A stretch of DNA of 64,000 bases from Cecembia rubra (GCF_003014575.1 NZ_PYGF01000001.1:744001-808000); one strand, 5' to 3'; positions 37,103 through 46,259 are shown, counted from the stretch's first letter. Made by a program: numbers and translations. Notes: generated by a model not told the origin, from the sequence alone.

Positions 37103-39502
37103 TCAGTCCTCCTTCAGGCTACTAACTGGGTTTTGAGAAAAAACCTTTAAAGTCCTGTAACCCACCGTAAGCATAGAAATAAGGAACACAAAGGCAATAG
37201 CCATCACATAAATCCATACAGGGATGGTTGTTTTATAGGCGAAATCGGACAACCAGCTATCTGAAAACCATATCCCAAAACCAATTGCCAAAAGAGCAGA
37301 AACCATCAACAACCCAAAGAAATCAGCAGAAAGCATTTTCAGCACATCACCTGCCCTTGCACCCAGCACCTTCCTGATGGATATTTCCCGGGTCCTTCGA
37401 AGGGCTACGTAAGAGACCAATCCAAATAATCCCATGCAGGCTATAAAAACTGCAATCCCTGCAAATAAGGAGAATATCGTTCCTATTCTTTCCTCTGCCC
37501 TATACATGCGTGCATATTCCTGATCAACAAACTTGTAATTGAAGGGTCTTCCAGGAAACATCGCTTTCCAGTTCTTCTCAATTTCAAACAGATATGCTGA
37601 TGGATTGCCTTTGGGCAATTTGGCAAGGATCACATTGGCATTATCAGGATCAATGAGGATAGCCAAAGGTCCTACCTGATGGTGCAGAGAGTTAAAGTAA
37701 AAATTGCTAACGACAGCTTTAATTTCTGTTAGCCCACCTCCGAAATCTATTTTTTTCCCTATGGCTTCCTGCGAACTCCATCCCAATTCTCCTGCAGCGG
37801 ATTCATTGAGCATACAATAGTAAATGCTTTTGGATTCAGAAGCCTGACTTCTTGAGAGATCGGATTCAACAAAATCATTGCCTTCGAGCAAGTTCAATCC
37901 TAAAGTCTGGGCGATTTTATAGTCTCCTGAATAACCGGTTATCATGATTTCTTTTTGGTTGTCCCCTCCGGGGAAAATCCTATAACCAGCCTTGATGAAT
38001 ATCGGCATGTCAGCTGCAAGACTTACTGATTGAACAAGCCCCTGACGCATAAGTTCATTCTGAAAACTGTCAATAGACTTCCCCATTCGGTAATGGTACC
38101 CCATGACTATAAGTTCTTCTCTCTCATAACCTAAATTGACTTCTTGCATATATTGCAGCTGTCTATGAACAACCAGAGTAGCAATCAAAAGAGAGATGGA
38201 AACAAAAAACTGAAAGATTACCAGTGATTTCCTTAACCAAGCTCCACTCCCTGCTTTTGTATGTTTACCAAGCGCTTTGAGAGGTTCCATATGAGAAAGA
38301 ATCAAAGAAGGGTAAAAACCTGAAAGTAAACCCACACTTAGCAATAGGACAAACAAAAAAAACAATCCGATTGGAGTGAAAATTAGCTCTAACTGTAGTC
38401 CCACCCCTGAAAGATTTTCAAAAAATGGGTTTAAGAAATATAACAAAGTGATAGAAATGATGATCGCTGAAAGGGTAAGAAGGAAAGATTCCGAGACAAA
38501 TTGCCCAAACAATTGTTTTCTGCTTGCACCTAGAACCTTTCGCATACCCACTTCTTTGTTCCTTTCTGTGGCTTCAGCAGTAGCAAGGTTGATATAATTG
38601 ATCACTCCAATAAAAATCAACAACAAAGCAACTAGCCCAAAAATATATAGGTTTTTCACATCCACAGCTGGTCTTACAGCGTTGGGTGAGGAATCCCCAA
38701 GGTGTATGCTGGTCACCGGTTGATAGTGGAAAGCAGTCTGAAAACCATAACTTCTTTGCATTTCACCAAAATACTTCTCTACCATCTGGCTGATTTTCTC
38801 CTGGAAAAGCCCATGGTCAACTCCAGGTTTCAATTTGGCATAAGAAAGGTAATTGGATGGCATCCATTCCGGATTTCTTCCATGCCTGTGGGTTTTGAAT
38901 GATCCCAATAGGTCAAAATCCAAATGACTATTGGAAGGAAAATCCTTCATCACTCCGGACACTACATAGTCCGCCCCATCGACCTTCAGGTTTTTTCCCA
39001 TTGCATCCAGTGCATTACCAAAATATCTGGAAGCAGTACTAAAAGGCAGCACCAATTGATTGGGCTCAGTTAAAACTTTTTCCTTACTTCCTGCGAGCAA
39101 TTCAAAATCAAAAACTTCAAAAAACCGTTCATCTACAAAAGCAAACCTGTCTTCTTCCACCAAAAGATCATCACCCTCCACCACTACCGAAGAAAACATA
39201 CTCAGGTCAAAGACCAAAGTGGCCGTTTCCACCTCATCGAATTCCTCCAAAAGTACAGGAACAAGCATGGAAGGTGTCGATTGTACGGTCTGGATCTCCC
39301 CATTGGAAGTAAATTCTTGGTTGAATTTGTAAATCCTTTGATAATCAGTGTACATCCTATCATATGACCATTCGTGATAGATGTACAGGGAGATGGCTAA
39401 AAAGCTTAATATAGCTATAGTTAGACCCAAGACATTGATTCCTGTGTAAAGCTTTCGCTTTTTTAGATTCCTAAAGGAAATTTTGAAATAGTTTTTCCAC
39501 AT
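37103..39502 (-). CDS. FtsX/MacB-type ABC permease P7
   Basis: 799 residues. TM1 is about 20-42 (LGLTIAILSFLAISLYIYHE). First motif NKEVGMRKVLGAS near 312, second TREISIRKVLGAR near 700, ending NPVSSLKED rather than LKSE. It is the promoter-proximal gene of a probable P7-P6 unit read from promoter e, whose -12 lies about 85 bases before the ATG. Confidence 0.92.
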   Translation of the reverse strand: MWKNYFKISFRNLKKRKLYTGINVLGLTIAILSFLAISLYIYHEWSYDRMYTDYQRIYKFNQEFTSNGEIQTVQSTPSMLVPVLLEEFDEVETATLVFDLSMFSSVVVEGDDLLVEEDRFAFVDERFFEVFDFELLAGSKEKVLTEPNQLVLPFSTASRYFGNALDAMGKNLKVDGADYVVSGVMKDFPSNSHLDFDLLGSFKTHRHGRNPEWMPSNYLSYAKLKPGVDHGLFQEKISQMVEKYFGEMQRSYGFQTAFHYQPVTSIHLGDSSPNAVRPAVDVKNLYIFGLVALLLIFIGVINYINLATAEATERNKEVGMRKVLGASRKQLFGQFVSESFLLTLSAIIISITLLYFLNPFFENLSGVGLQLELIFTPIGLFFLFVLLLSVGLLSGFYPSLILSHMEPLKALGKHTKAGSGAWLRKSLVIFQFFVSISLLIATLVVHRQLQYMQEVNLGYEREELIVMGYHYRMGKSIDSFQNELMRQGLVQSVSLAADMPIFIKAGYRIFPGGDNQKEIMITGYSGDYKIAQTLGLNLLEGNDFVESDLSRSQASESKSIYYCMLNESAAGELGWSSQEAIGKKIDFGGGLTEIKAVVSNFYFNSLHHQVGPLAILIDPDNANVILAKLPKGNPSAYLFEIEKNWKAMFPGRPFNYKFVDQEYARMYRAEERIGTIFSLFAGIAVFIACMGLFGLVSYVALRRTREISIRKVLGARAGDVLKMLSADFFGLLMVSALLAIGFGIWFSDSWLSDFAYKTTIPVWIYVMAIAFVFLISMLTVGYRTLKVFSQNPVSSLKED

Positions 39503-39586
39503 AGCTAACTCAAATTGTGCAATTGATCAATAATAGTTGGTGAAGCTTTCAAAGGGCATTGACCAATGAAAGGACAAAAAAATAAT

Positions 39587-39602
39587 ATCCATCGCTGTGC
39601 CA
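39587..39602 (-). promoter_or_regulatory. Sigma-54 type promoter e (permease P7)
   Basis: TGGCACAGCGATGGAT: the -24 TGGCAC matches the sigma-54 consensus exactly; the -12 is TGGA (GG-N10-GA). Inverted repeat e is centred 81 bp upstream. Confidence 0.6.
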
Positions 39603-39671
39603 TCAATAAAAATGGGAAATTGAGTAATTGAAAGGGTTTTTCTTTTAATAAGGGCTTAGGATCCGAACAGT

Positions 39672-39691
39672 TTTGCCCGTCAGCGGACAGA
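39672..39691. promoter_or_regulatory. Inverted repeat e (candidate enhancer)
   Basis: TTTGCCCGTCAGCGGACAGA: one arm is intact (CGGACA), the other has one change (CCCG for TCCG). Spacer 4, centre 81 bp from the promoter e GG, directly past the stop of the receiver gene. Confidence 0.55.
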
Positions 39692-39715
39692 ATCTAAGAA
39701 CAATAAATTTAGAAT

Positions 39716-40156
39716 TTAGCTGATTCTCTTGCCCATGGAAAACATCGCCATAATGTCTTTGAACATATTGATGGTCAATGGCTTTCTGGCAAATGCAATT
39801 ACATCAGAGTAGCGTAAGGCATTTATTTTATCCTGTGGATTTGTGGAATTCGTCAACACTACAAATTTGAAATGCTTCCTTTTACATTCATGTAAAGTAA
39901 GAAACCTGTTTAAAAAATGCCATGTATTGAACTGGGGCATGTTCAAATCCAAAAAAACCAAATATTTGGTATTTGGATCTATCACTGGAAGAAAATCACT
40001 GGTAATACCAGTCAAATAGTCAAATGCAAGCTCAGAATCAAGAAAAGGTATAATATCACCTTCGAACCCAAAATGTTGGATTACAACTTTATTGATGTAG
40101 TTGACAGATTCATCGTCATCCACCAAAATGATCGCTGAAGGGCAATTTCTATCCAA
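39716..40156 (-). CDS. Single-domain response-regulator receiver protein
   Basis: 146 residues, a stand-alone CheY-like receiver. The acidic pocket is VDDDE (12-16), the phospho-acceptor is Asp70 in FLDLNMP, the switch residue is Thr102 in VLTNS, and Lys125 is in RKPL. No output domain is present. There is no in-frame ATG near the N-terminus and an in-frame stop lies just upstream, so TTG at 40156 is the best start. It sits between two permease units on the same strand, but I see no sigma-54 element for it. It might take phosphate from a hybrid or soluble kinase elsewhere. Any link to the kinase at 48013 is speculation. Confidence 0.85.
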   Translation of the reverse strand: MDRNCPSAIILVDDDESVNYINKVVIQHFGFEGDIIPFLDSELAFDYLTGITSDFLPVIDPNTKYLVFLDLNMPQFNTWHFLNRFLTLHECKRKHFKFVVLTNSTNPQDKINALRYSDVIAFARKPLTINMFKDIMAMFSMGKRIS

Positions 40157-40315
40157 GGCTCGGGTCTATTTTATTTAATCACCTAATATGGTTTATCGGT
40201 CACTATAAAGTTAAACATTTAATTCTTTCAAAACCAATATTTTATGCTTATTTCACAAAAATTGTAGTTTGAAAAAATAGCTGACTCCAATCTTGAAATA
40301 ATAAATAAAAAAAAT
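40157..40315 (-). promoter_or_regulatory. Upstream region of the receiver gene
   Basis: The 311-bp gap between permease P8 and the receiver holds the P8 terminator. The rest must contain the receiver promoter. A possible Bacteroidota-type -7 TAACTTTA is seen near 40210 on the minus strand with a TTGG about 20 bases upstream; this is weak. Confidence 0.3.
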
Positions 40316-40374
40316 CCGGCCCCTTTTCCTCCAATTTTTGCTTGAAATGCAAAAAATAGAAGGGTAAGAGCCGG
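40316..40374 (-). terminator. Long intrinsic terminator of permease P8
   Basis: A long interrupted hairpin (CCGGC/GCCGG, CCCTT/AAGGG, TTTTTGC/GCAAAAA, 7-base loop) is followed on the minus strand by eight T, about 95 bases after the P8 stop. Confidence 0.75.
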
Positions 40375-40467
40375 TATTTTTACCATTAACCTTAAAAAAA
40401 TCTACTAGTTAAAATCAAGTCGGAATTGTAAAACCAATTGATCCATTTAATTCACGAATAATCAATA

Positions 40468-42834
40468 TTATTCTGATTTTAAAGTGGATACTGGGTTGAT
40501 CATTGATGCTTTGTATGCCTGTAAGCTGACAGTCAAATAAGCAATCGAGAAAATCACCCCTGCTGCCAATGGAATAAACCACCATTCAAAATCAATCCTA
40601 TAGGCATATCCATTTAACCAATCCTGTATCAACCAATAAGCAATGGCAGAACCGATTGAAACTGAAATTGAAACAATTAATATAAATTCTTTATTAATAA
40701 CATGGAGTATGGAAAGAGCAGAGGCTCCTAATACTTTCCTAATACCTATTTCCTTTGTTTTTTGCTCCGCTATGTGGGCAGAAAGGCCAAATAAACCTAA
40801 GCATGAAATCAGAATGGTCAGGATACTGAAATACTTTGCCAGCTCGCGGGTACGGATGTCTTCTTCATATAAACGGGCATAACTGTCATCCATAAAACTA
40901 AATTGAAAAGGGAATAAAGGCTCGAATGCTTCTGCCGTTTTTTTGATTTCCTCCAAAGTCGCTCTCATACTTTCCGGAGAAACTTTTATGTAGGCCCTTG
41001 TTGCAAATGAAGGATCAAGTAATATGACAGCAGGTTCCATCCCTTGATGAAAACTCTGGAAATGGAAATCTTCCACTACCCCAAGGATTTGTAAATCCTC
41101 ATTCCAAGTTAAACTGGCTGGGTTGGGAGTATTTTGTGAAATAAGGTCATAAGCCCTTCTATTGATCAGGACCTTAGCCAAAGAATCTGAAGCTCTCTCA
41201 ATAGAATAATCTTCTCCTTGGACCAATTTTATACCCATAGTCTCAAGGAAATCATAATCCACCCTTATGATCTCAAAAAGTGCTGTAAAATCAGGGTCTT
41301 TTCCCTCCCATGAAATTGCACCTGTATTGGAATTCCTCCCCAACAAAGAATGTGTAGACCGCGTCACAGATTGGACTTGCGGCAATTTCTTAAGTTCTTC
41401 TTTGAAAATATCAAAGTTGTAAAACAACCTTCCTTCCAGCTGCACTGTCAATAATTGATCTTTGTTGTAACCTAAATCCTTGGTCAGAGCAAAATTGATT
41501 TGCTTAAAAACGACTATGGTAGCCAAAATCAGCATGGTAGCCAAGATGAATTGAAAAAGAACAAGACCTTTTCTCGCTACAACAACTCCTTTCCCTGATT
41601 TGGTAAAATTCCTGAAAACCGAAACTACCCTGGTGGCAGATAAATAAAATGCAGGGTAGCTTCCTGCTACTATGCCAGTTATCAGAAGGACAATTAAATA
41701 CTGAATCCAAAACAACCAATCAAAATAAGGTACTAACATAGCTTTACCCGTTAAGTTGTTAAAAATGGGCAAAGTCAATTCCACTAAAATCAAGGCTAAT
41801 GCCCCAGCAACAAAAGAAATTAATATAGATTCGGTCAAAAACTGAAAAATCAATTCTTTTTTCTCTGCACCTACAACTTTTCTAACTCCCACCTCTTTTG
41901 ATCTTTTTTGCGACTTGGCAGTAGATAGGTTCATGAAATTGATACATGCAATCAAAAGGACGAAAATCCCTATAATCGAAAATAATCTAACATATTCGAT
42001 TCTCCCACCTTGCTGAAGTCCATCTTTGAAACTGCCATAAAGGTAAAGGTCCTTTTGGGGATATGCGAAAAGCTTTACATTGCTACCCTTATTTTTCTGG
42101 ACAATAAAATCTTCTATTTTGGAAGAAAACTCATTCCCATCAGAACCTTTATGTAATTTTACAATGGTACTTGGACCATTATTCCCCCATTGTTTTAACC
42201 AACTGTTATAGGGCTTGTCAAACATAAATTGGTAAGGAAGGATATATTCAAAGGTATTGCTCACCTCATGTGAATTCCTTTCCACTACAGCTATTACTTG
42301 AAAAGGCGATTCCCCTTCACTTTCTTTTAGGGTGACTGTTTCACCGACAACATCCGATTTTCCAAAAAGCTTGATGGCTGCATCCTCAGTTAAAACTATA
42401 TGATTTGGTTCAGTTAAAGCCAAATCCATTTTACCATGCAGAAATTTATATTGAAGGATATGAAGAAAATCAGGTTCTGCATAAAAGCCATCAAGGATTA
42501 GCCTGGAATCTCCTACAACAAAAAGTAGTTTTTCATTCCATGAATAACAAGCTGAACGCTCTACTTCAGGAAATTCTTCCTTAAGTGAAGGAGCAAGTAT
42601 TCCAGGCGTGGAATTTGTAGTGAAAATATCAGAACCATAGCGCTGATGTTCCATAATGCGGTAAACCTGGTCAATCTCCGGAAATGATTGGTTCATATTC
42701 AGCTCACTTTTGACCCAAATACCAATAGAAATCGTTGCCCATAATCCCAAAGCCAAGCCAAATAGGTTGATAAAAAAAGTCAACTTATTCTTTGCAAAGC
42801 CACGAACTGCGATTTTGAAGTAGTTGGAGAACAT
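40468..42834 (-). CDS. FtsX/MacB-type ABC permease P8
   Basis: 788 residues, the shortest copy. TM1 is about 20-42 (FGLALGLWATISIGIWVKSE). First motif SKEVGVRKVVGAE near 306, second TKEIGIRKVLGAS near 690, ending INPVSTLKSE. It is the only permease directly downstream of an ATPase gene on the same strand (309-bp gap), so this ATPase-permease pair is the best candidate for a cognate MacB-like complex. The gap has a weak -24/-12-like TTGGCGG...TTGT at about 43020-43035 but no inverted repeat at the standard distance. Confidence 0.92.
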   Translation of the reverse strand: MFSNYFKIAVRGFAKNKLTFFINLFGLALGLWATISIGIWVKSELNMNQSFPEIDQVYRIMEHQRYGSDIFTTNSTPGILAPSLKEEFPEVERSACYSWNEKLLFVVGDSRLILDGFYAEPDFLHILQYKFLHGKMDLALTEPNHIVLTEDAAIKLFGKSDVVGETVTLKESEGESPFQVIAVVERNSHEVSNTFEYILPYQFMFDKPYNSWLKQWGNNGPSTIVKLHKGSDGNEFSSKIEDFIVQKNKGSNVKLFAYPQKDLYLYGSFKDGLQQGGRIEYVRLFSIIGIFVLLIACINFMNLSTAKSQKRSKEVGVRKVVGAEKKELIFQFLTESILISFVAGALALILVELTLPIFNNLTGKAMLVPYFDWLFWIQYLIVLLITGIVAGSYPAFYLSATRVVSVFRNFTKSGKGVVVARKGLVLFQFILATMLILATIVVFKQINFALTKDLGYNKDQLLTVQLEGRLFYNFDIFKEELKKLPQVQSVTRSTHSLLGRNSNTGAISWEGKDPDFTALFEIIRVDYDFLETMGIKLVQGEDYSIERASDSLAKVLINRRAYDLISQNTPNPASLTWNEDLQILGVVEDFHFQSFHQGMEPAVILLDPSFATRAYIKVSPESMRATLEEIKKTAEAFEPLFPFQFSFMDDSYARLYEEDIRTRELAKYFSILTILISCLGLFGLSAHIAEQKTKEIGIRKVLGASALSILHVINKEFILIVSISVSIGSAIAYWLIQDWLNGYAYRIDFEWWFIPLAAGVIFSIAYLTVSLQAYKASMINPVSTLKSE

Positions 42835-43143
42835 AGTGAAAAGGGTTGTCAGATTGTCAAGTTTAATTAGACCCGTCCTGGGGTTTTGTTGTAATGGTTA
42901 TAATTGTTTTCAGATCATCGATCGAAAATCTATTCACTTCAATTTGATCTCTTGGAATTCCTCGGGACAAGACCTTCGTGATTATTCTTTTGTAATTCCC
43001 ACAGCCGAAATGACATTGTACAACTTGCCCGCCAAGGCGGATGGTACTCACAAATTTTCCTTCCGAAATCCGACTTATAACTTCCGCATTTGTCTTGTCT
43101 CTTATTTCTTGATTCTAAGAATCTCGCTTCTCGCTTCTCATCT
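42835..43143. other. Gap between ATPase and permease P8
   Basis: No gene is seen. It holds dispersed-repeat copy 2 (43017-43042), a small palindrome GATTCTAAGAATC (43111-43123) and a repetitive CTCGCTTCTCGCTTCTC tract near 43124. No terminator is evident. Confidence 0.4.
43017..43042 (-). repeat. Dispersed 26-bp repeat, copy 2
   Basis: The minus-strand sequence matches copy 1 at 27697-27722 with five mismatches. Its inverted repeat is CCGCC-TT-GGCGG. It lies in the gap upstream of permease P8; copy 1 is upstream of P3 but in the opposite orientation. Confidence 0.5.
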
Positions 43144-43842
43144 CTAAATATGAAACTGCTCCCTGATGTTCTCAGTGACCACCTTACCATCAAATAGATT
43201 GATTATCCTATGGGCATAATTGGCATCATGAGGTGAGTGGGTTACCATGACAATGGTAGTTCCTTCATTGTTAAGTTCTTCTAATAGACGCATTACTTCT
43301 TCACCATTGGCAGAATCCAGGTTTCCTGTAGGTTCATCGGCCAAAATCACTGAAGGTTTTGCCACTATTGCCCTGGCAATTGCCACACGCTGCTGCTGAC
43401 CGCCGGATAATTGCTGTGGAAAATGATCCCTCCTGTGCATAATATTCATTCTAGTAAGCACCTCCTCTACCCTTCTTTTTCTTTCATCTGAAGGAGTTTT
43501 TAAATAAAGTAATGGAAGCTCCACATTTTCAAATACTGTCAGCTCATCAATTAGATTGAAACTCTGAAATACAAAACCAATATTTCCTTTTCGAAGCTGC
43601 GAACGCTGCCTTTCGGAATAATTAGCAACTTCCTGTTCCAAGAAATAATATTGACCAGACTCTGGATTGTCAAGAAGTCCAATGATGTTCAGTAGGGTTG
43701 ATTTTCCACAACCTGAAGGTCCCATGATGGCCACAAACTCCCCTTTTTTGATTTCAATATTGATATCATCCAAAGCGGTGGTCTCGACTTCCTCAGTTGT
43801 GTAGAGCTTTTTAAGGTTAACTGTCTTAATGATATTTTCCAT
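43144..43842 (-). CDS. ABC transporter ATPase, MacB/LolD-like (canonical motifs)
   Basis: 232 residues from the ATG at 43842; a TTG seven codons upstream also opens the frame. Walker A is GPSGCGKST (41-49), the signature is [14 protein letters not shown], Walker B is VILADEP, the D-loop is GNLDS and the H-loop is VTH. All catalytic elements are canonical, in contrast to the ATPase at 20712. It is the first gene after promoter c, with permease P8 next. It belongs to the lipoprotein-release/macrolide-exporter ATPase family that couples to FtsX-type permeases. Confidence 0.94.
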   Translation of the reverse strand: MENIIKTVNLKKLYTTEEVETTALDDINIEIKKGEFVAIMGPSGCGKSTLLNIIGLLDNPESGQYYFLEQEVANYSERQRSQLRKGNIGFVFQSFNLIDELTVFENVELPLLYLKTPSDERKRRVEEVLTRMNIMHRRDHFPQQLSGGQQQRVAIARAIVAKPSVILADEPTGNLDSANGEEVMRLLEELNNEGTTIVMVTHSPHDANYAHRIINLFDGKVVTENIREQFHI

Positions 43843-43890
43843 AGGTATGCTGATGTTTGTCAAATGTTAAATTGTACCTGTGATTGCTAA

Positions 43891-43906
43891 GGCCAATCGT
43901 ATGCCA
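43891..43906 (-). promoter_or_regulatory. Sigma-54 type promoter c (ATPase-P8)
   Basis: TGGCATACGATTGGCC: full GG-N10-GC match with -24 TGGCA and -12 TGGC. It is about 50 bases before the ATG and 81 bp from the centre of inverted repeat c. One of the two best copies. Confidence 0.7.
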
Positions 43907-43911
43907 TAAAG

Positions 43912-43946
43912 AAAAAGGCCAATAATCAATAAAACAGGCCCTTTTT
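43912..43946 (-). terminator. Intrinsic terminator of the SDR gene
   Basis: AAAAAGGGCC pairs with GGCCTTTTT (one bulge), followed by TCTTT on the minus strand. It again lies between the inverted repeat and the sigma-54 promoter. Confidence 0.7.
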
Positions 43947-43975
43947 CACTTTTTCCTTCAAAATTTTCGTACATT

Positions 43976-43995
43976 TTCGTCCGCACACGGACAAA
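43976..43995. promoter_or_regulatory. Inverted repeat c (candidate enhancer)
   Basis: TTCGTCCGCACACGGACAAA: both core arms perfect, 4-base spacer, centre 81 bp upstream of the promoter c GG. It lies between the SDR stop and its terminator. Confidence 0.65.
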
Positions 43996-44019
43996 CAAAA
44001 AATATATTTTAATTTTTTG

Positions 44020-44832
44020 TTATTCTCCCATTGGGTCAGGCTTAGCTTCGGCTCCAGCCAAAATACCCCCGTCTACGTTCAACTCGATTCCGGTCACATA
44101 TTTGGACTCCTCTGAGGCAAGATACAAAGCTGCAAATGCCACATCTTCCGGTTGGCCAAAATGTCCCATCGGAATACCTTTTTCAACAGAGGCTTTGATC
44201 AGCTCCCTGACTTCCCCCTCCCCTAACATGGCATCCCACATGGGAGTCATGATGGCGGCAGGGTGGATAGAATTACACCTTATGTTGTAACCTTTTTCGG
44301 CACAATGTAAAGCTACCGACTTGGTATGGTTTCTGACAGCAGCTTTGCTTGCCGCATAGGCTGCTGCTCCCGGGATTCCCACAATGCCGCTCCTGGATGA
44401 AATATTGATGATACTTCCCCCTCCTTTTCTCTTCATCCAATCGATGGCATATTTGCAGCCCAACATGCTTCCATTAAGATTGACCGCCATGACTTCTGCC
44501 CAGGAATCGAGATCAACCATTTCTGCATCATGGGGGCCATTGGTCTCCAAAAATCCGGTAATACCGGCATTATTAACCAAAATATCCAGTCCTCCAAATT
44601 CAGAAACAATAGTTTTGGCCATTTCTTTCCACTCTTGCTCATTTTTAACATTCAAATGGAAATAAGAGGCTCTTTCTCCCAATTCGGCAACCAAGCCCTT
44701 GCCTTTGGTATCTAAAATATCGGTCACAATGACTACAGCCCCTTCCTGATGAAATTTTCTGGCAATAGAAGCTCCAATACCTCTTGCAGCTCCTGTAATC
44801 AAGGCAATTTTATTTTCAAGTCTTTTGTTCAT
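44020..44832 (-). CDS. Short-chain dehydrogenase/reductase (SDR)
   Basis: 270 residues of classical SDR. The NAD(P) loop is TGAARGIG (13-20), the structural motif is NNAG (87-90), and the catalytic residues are Ser146 in ISSRSG, Tyr159 and Lys163 in YAASK. Asp38 after the second strand (IVTDIL) suggests NAD(H) preference. The C-terminal YVTGIELNVDGG is typical of the 3-oxoacyl-ACP/sterol-type SDRs. The substrate is unknown. It lies between the HlyD and ATPase genes but ends in its own terminator before promoter c, so it is probably a passenger rather than a pump part. Confidence 0.92.
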   Translation of the reverse strand: MNKRLENKIALITGAARGIGASIARKFHQEGAVVIVTDILDTKGKGLVAELGERASYFHLNVKNEQEWKEMAKTIVSEFGGLDILVNNAGITGFLETNGPHDAEMVDLDSWAEVMAVNLNGSMLGCKYAIDWMKRKGGGSIINISSRSGIVGIPGAAAYAASKAAVRNHTKSVALHCAEKGYNIRCNSIHPAAIMTPMWDAMLGEGEVRELIKASVEKGIPMGHFGQPEDVAFAALYLASEESKYVTGIELNVDGGILAGAEAKPDPMGE

Positions 44833-44931
44833 AAATCAGTAGTAGTTTAAAGCTAACATGGATTAAAAAAAGCCGGATATTGTGCCCTTGTCTTATTTGA
44901 TGAAAACAAACCCTAAACCGTTGCATCGATG

Positions 44932-44963
44932 AAAAAAAAAGAACCGATGGAAAATCCATCGGT
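44932..44963 (-). terminator. Intrinsic terminator of the HlyD-like gene
   Basis: ACCGATGGA pairs with TCCATCGGT (9 bp, 3-base loop), followed on the minus strand by TCTTTTTTTTT. It begins 45 bases past the HlyD stop. Confidence 0.9.
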
Positions 44964-45008
44964 CTAATTTCTAACTCTTTTACAGTAAGTTAAATAAAAT
45001 CCAGTTTA

Positions 45009-46259
45009 TCATTTAAGGTTCAGCACCTCATTTTTTCCAAAATTCTCATAGCCGCTTACGATAACCTTATCACCTGGTTTTAACCCTTCTATGACTTCAT
45101 AATATTCCGGGTTCTTGCGGCCCAAGCGGATATTTCTCTTTTCAGCCTTTCCGGATTGTTGGTCGACCACAAAGACCCAATTCCCTCCTGTATCTTTGTA
45201 AAATCCTCCTGTCGGCAATAATACAGCCTGCTGGCTTTCCCCCAATTCCAACCTGATCCTTACTGTTTGCCCCCTTCTTATTCCATTGGGTACATCATCA
45301 GTAAATGCCATATCCACTTCAAATCTTCCCGAAGTTACATTGGGATAAATTTTAAAAATCTCTACTTCATAACTTCCTCCGGAAAAATTAAATGACCCCT
45401 TTAAACCCGTATAAACCCTCGGCAAATACAATTCATCAATCTGAACCCTAATTTTGAACTTATCAAGTATATCTATTTGACCAAACCTCTGTCCCGGTGT
45501 TATGGATTGTCCCACTTCAATTTGTTCAGTTGAAAGCTGCCCGGAAATTGGTGCTCTTACGGCCAAATTATCCAATATGTGCCCCACCCCATTCAGGGAT
45601 TGGTTCATTCTTCTTTCGGAATCCTGCAGCTGCTTTTTTTGTATGGCACGGGACATGGAATCATTTCTATAGGCTTCGTATGTCAATTTTCTACGTTTTA
45701 CATTGTATTCATATTGTTCCCTCACCTCTTCAAACTCCCTGTCTGAAACCAATTTTTTATTATGCAGCTCCCTAAATCTCTCATACTGGGGCCTGAGTAA
45801 GCTAATCTGATAATCGATTTCAGCCAATTGGGCCTGTTGATTAAGGTCATTCTGATCCAACTGCAACCTTACCTGTCTTAGATTATTGATCTGAAAATAC
45901 AGACCGGATTCCCTTTCCATGACTTCTAATTGTAGTTTGGAATTTGATAACAACAAAATGGTATCCCCCCGGTTTACAATGGCTCCGGACTCTCTAACAA
46001 TCTGCTGGATATTGCCTCCTTCCAAAGCATCCAGGTAAAATACCTCTCCCGGCTCTATTGTACCGCTGACAGGAATGTAATCAGTAAATTCCCCCTCCTT
46101 TACAGTGGCAATGGTGATCCGTTCCATATTGACATTCATGGATGATCTTGAATCTGCAAATATCAATTGATAAAAAATAAATCCTATCAACAGGACTCCT
46201 GATCCAAGTAAAGCGATACGTTTGGGAGTCCATGTCTTTTTTTCAATCTTTCTATCCAT
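45009..46259 (-). CDS. HlyD/MacA-type periplasmic adaptor protein
   Basis: 416 residues. One N-terminal membrane anchor (about 14-33, ALLGSGVLLIGFIFYQLIF) precedes a barrel-sandwich/lipoyl half (YIPVSGTIEPGEVF). A long alpha-helical hairpin (about 100-215, rich in Q/E/R; FRELHNKKLVSDREFEEV at the tip) is followed by the returning lipoyl half (VRAPISGQLSTEQIEVGQSI) and beta-barrel domains. This is the only adaptor in the cluster. It should link permeases to the TolC-type duct coded at 19360. It is the sole gene behind promoter g, divergent from the regulator gene. Confidence 0.92.
   Translation of the reverse strand: MDRKIEKKTWTPKRIALLGSGVLLIGFIFYQLIFADSRSSMNVNMERITIATVKEGEFTDYIPVSGTIEPGEVFYLDALEGGNIQQIVRESGAIVNRGDTILLLSNSKLQLEVMERESGLYFQINNLRQVRLQLDQNDLNQQAQLAEIDYQISLLRPQYERFRELHNKKLVSDREFEEVREQYEYNVKRRKLTYEAYRNDSMSRAIQKKQLQDSERRMNQSLNGVGHILDNLAVRAPISGQLSTEQIEVGQSITPGQRFGQIDILDKFKIRVQIDELYLPRVYTGLKGSFNFSGGSYEVEIFKIYPNVTSGRFEVDMAFTDDVPNGIRRGQTVRIRLELGESQQAVLLPTGGFYKDTGGNWVFVVDQQSGKAEKRNIRLGRKNPEYYEVIEGLKPGDKVIVSGYENFGKNEVLNLK

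Noticed and set aside
43111-43123. GATTCTAAGAATC palindrome upstream of permease P8
   Set aside because: Not related to the enhancer core, and about 85 bp from only a weak -24/-12; probably part of a simple intergenic repeat.
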